Below are positions 5,787 through 7,345 of a DNA stretch of 7,345 bases, piece by piece. Source of the DNA: an uncultured Bacteroidota bacterium (GTDB lineage Bacteria; Bacteroidota; Rhodothermia; Rhodothermales; UBA10348); contig CALBJU010000165.1 in the NCBI GenBank assembly GCA_937893205.1, positions 1-7,345 of the forward strand, written 5' to 3'. Below the pieces are notes generated by a model that had not been told where the DNA came from, searched no databases, and was given only the letters and a program-made list of their open reading frames with translations. Position 1 is the stretch's first letter. Each line of letters starts with the position of its first letter. The translations under genes were made by a program, and so were the position numbers.

Positions 5787-7331
5787 TTACGTATTGTTTC
5801 CCGAAATTCTCAAAAGGGCGTCAGCTATTTTTCGATCCTCACTCATTCTGGGTACTTTTGTCTGAGCGCTCACCCTCTTTCTGGTCTGCTGGAGCCATTC
5901 AAAAAACGTCCCACGACTCATTATTGAGATCCTGGGAGCCCGAAATGCCTCAGATTCTCTTCGTATCACGTAATGTCGATTGACTTCCTGAAGATGCCCA
6001 TCGATGACGGCAGCAAAGAGGTGTATATCGTCTGGGGGTGTTTCAAATTCTACCAGCCACTCGTGCCCGGGCATGGAGTTCTCTGATAGAGCAAGCGGCG
6101 AAACGTGGTAGTGGATCACCTTCGCACCCGTTTTTTCGCTTGCAAGCTGGATGGATTTTCTGGCTTCGTCTCCATAAACCGCCTCACCGTAGCTGTCCAG
6201 CATTTCATTCGTCCTCCCGGCCACCACGATGCGGTGAGGGGAGATCGACGTGAACTTGATGACATCTCCCACTTCGTAGCCCCAAAGACCACTGCAAGTG
6301 GAAACATAGATTCGATATCGAATCCCCGTAACCACACTGTCGATCGCCACCCTCGGCCCGGATCCATCGATGGGTTCAAATTCGAGGAACACACCCGTGT
6401 CGAGATGCAACAGCATGTCAACCACATTGGGCTGATCTTGAAACGAGATATAGCCCTCAGATGCACCATAATTCTCTACGAAGTCGATGGGGCCGCCAAT
6501 CTTGGATTCGAGCAGAGTGCGATATGAGGAGAGGGCAACTCCTCCGGAAAAAAACACCTCCAGATTGGGCCAGATCTCTTTTACCGTAGTAACCCTCGTG
6601 TTCCAGACTCGATTATGGTGCTCTATCAATTTTCGAAAGAGGATCGGAGCCCAGGAGGGTACCATGGCGATCGCCCTGATATCCATCTCGTGGGTGTGCT
6701 CAATCATCGCATCCAGCTTCTCCTCCCAATTGGGCAAGAACAGAATGTCCTGGGGAACCGCCTGATAAAACTTCTTGACAGCCCAGGGGGCCACCAGATA
6801 CTGCAGACCGGAGACCTCTCCTATCATCGTTCCGGGATGATCTGGATCCTCTTCAATTCGACCGGGCACTGAAAGTAGTTTGCCAAAAAGAAAGCTCGGA
6901 TCGCCGATTGAGTCGAAATACGAAAGGGCGACGCACAGCGTGAACCGACGGTTCAGGTTCAGCATCTCAGTAGAGAGAGGAATGATCTTTCCAGCCGAAG
7001 CGGTACCGGAGGAGATCGCGAAGTGTTTAAACTCACCAGGCCAGAAAATATCTCTCTCTCCAGAGCGGACCCGAGAGACATCCTCTCGATAATCATCGTA
7101 CTGGTGAACGGGCACGCGTTCCTGATAAAGTTTTACGGGGTCTGTCGAGCGGGAAATATCCTCGAAGCCGAATCGGGCTCCCCATTCTGTGCGCGCCGCC
7201 TTCTTCATGAGCTTGCGCAGCAGACCCACCTGCGTTTCGACGGGGTTCTCGAGGAATGCTCGGACAACGTTTAGCGGACTGACCGGAGGAGGCCAGCGCG
7301 ATTCGTCGAAATCTGAAAGTGTCAGTGACAT
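5787..7331 (-). CDS. GH3 auxin-responsive-promoter family protein (acyl-adenylate amidosynthetase homologue)
   Basis: 514 residues, about the usual length for bacterial GH3 proteins. Plant GH3 enzymes adenylate a carboxylic acid with ATP and pass it to an amino acid, giving an amide; they belong to the ANL adenylating superfamily and are cytosolic. Most bacterial members have no proven substrate. Visible motifs: the ATP/phosphate loop SSGTASAGK at 107-115, the adenine/ribose motif YGASEG at 288-293, GYEVGDVIKF at 351-360 (D356) followed by AGRTNEMLDSYGEAV at 371-385, and a C-terminal Lys in QTKVPR (490-495), in the place of the AMP-contacting Lys of the mobile C-terminal domain. All core ANL elements look intact, so it is probably active. 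Start ATG 7331 fits the family N-terminus; no Shine-Dalgarno is visible in the 14 nt left before the window ends. Substrate cannot be inferred from the neighbours. Confidence 0.92.
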   Translation of the reverse strand: MSLTLSDFDESRWPPPVSPLNVVRAFLENPVETQVGLLRKLMKKAARTEWGARFGFEDISRSTDPVKLYQERVPVHQYDDYREDVSRVRSGERDIFWPGEFKHFAISSGTASAGKIIPLSTEMLNLNRRFTLCVALSYFDSIGDPSFLFGKLLSVPGRIEEDPDHPGTMIGEVSGLQYLVAPWAVKKFYQAVPQDILFLPNWEEKLDAMIEHTHEMDIRAIAMVPSWAPILFRKLIEHHNRVWNTRVTTVKEIWPNLEVFFSGGVALSSYRTLLESKIGGPIDFVENYGASEGYISFQDQPNVVDMLLHLDTGVFLEFEPIDGSGPRVAIDSVVTGIRYRIYVSTCSGLWGYEVGDVIKFTSISPHRIVVAGRTNEMLDSYGEAVYGDEARKSIQLASEKTGAKVIHYHVSPLALSENSMPGHEWLVEFETPPDDIHLFAAVIDGHLQEVNRHYVIRRESEAFRAPRISIMSRGTFFEWLQQTRKRVSAQTKVPRMSEDRKIADALLRISGNNT

Positions 7332-7345
7332 ACTGCGGAGAACGG

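Noticed and set aside
1..7345. CRISPR arrays, tRNA or rRNA genes, insertion sequences, attachment sites
   Set aside because: I looked on both strands for direct repeat arrays, cloverleaf-like structures, transposase motifs and terminal repeats and found none.

Overview
The window looks like chromosomal DNA from a member of the Bacteroidota or a close relative (Rhodothermota, Balneolota or Chlorobi type). The best clue is the primary sigma factor at 4755-5594. It is only 279 residues long, lacks region 1.1 and carries the 'GRHLSMDAPF' block between regions 3 and 4, the form of RpoD typical of this group. A bacterial GH3-family enzyme, an NFACT protein of about 530 residues and mixed use of Shine-Dalgarno sites fit that placement. 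Base composition looks moderately GC-rich. I cannot name a genus from sequence alone.

Layout: seven complete genes and one cut by the edge, in three transcriptional blocks. (1) Positions 1-2722, minus strand: a small membrane protein of unknown function, then an NFACT (RqcH/Rqc2-like) ribosome quality-control protein, then uppP (undecaprenyl-diphosphate phosphatase), which runs off the left edge. The first two are 14 nt apart. (2) Positions about 2858-3698, plus strand: an ArsR-family repressor and an SRPBCC/AHSA1 protein that overlap by four bases (TTGA). They are preceded by a promoter whose -10 to +1 region and start codon are covered by a near-perfect dyad, a likely autoregulatory operator. 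(3) Positions 3708-7331, minus strand: a GH3-type acyl-adenylate amidosynthetase homologue, then rpoD, a strong intrinsic terminator, and a PrsW-type intramembrane protease with a long C-terminal soluble extension. The ArsR/AHSA1 pair and prsW converge with 9 nt between stop codons.

Functionally this is mostly core housekeeping: lipid-carrier recycling for peptidoglycan, rescue of stalled large subunits, and primary transcription initiation. A compact, probably self-regulated two-gene cassette sits between two such blocks. I found no mobile element, CRISPR array, tRNA or rRNA. No multi-gene system stands out as clearly new. The points most worth a second look are the ArsR operator/start-codon overlap, the PrsW C-terminal extension, the palindromic leader upstream of rpoD, and the altered second conserved motif in the NFACT protein.
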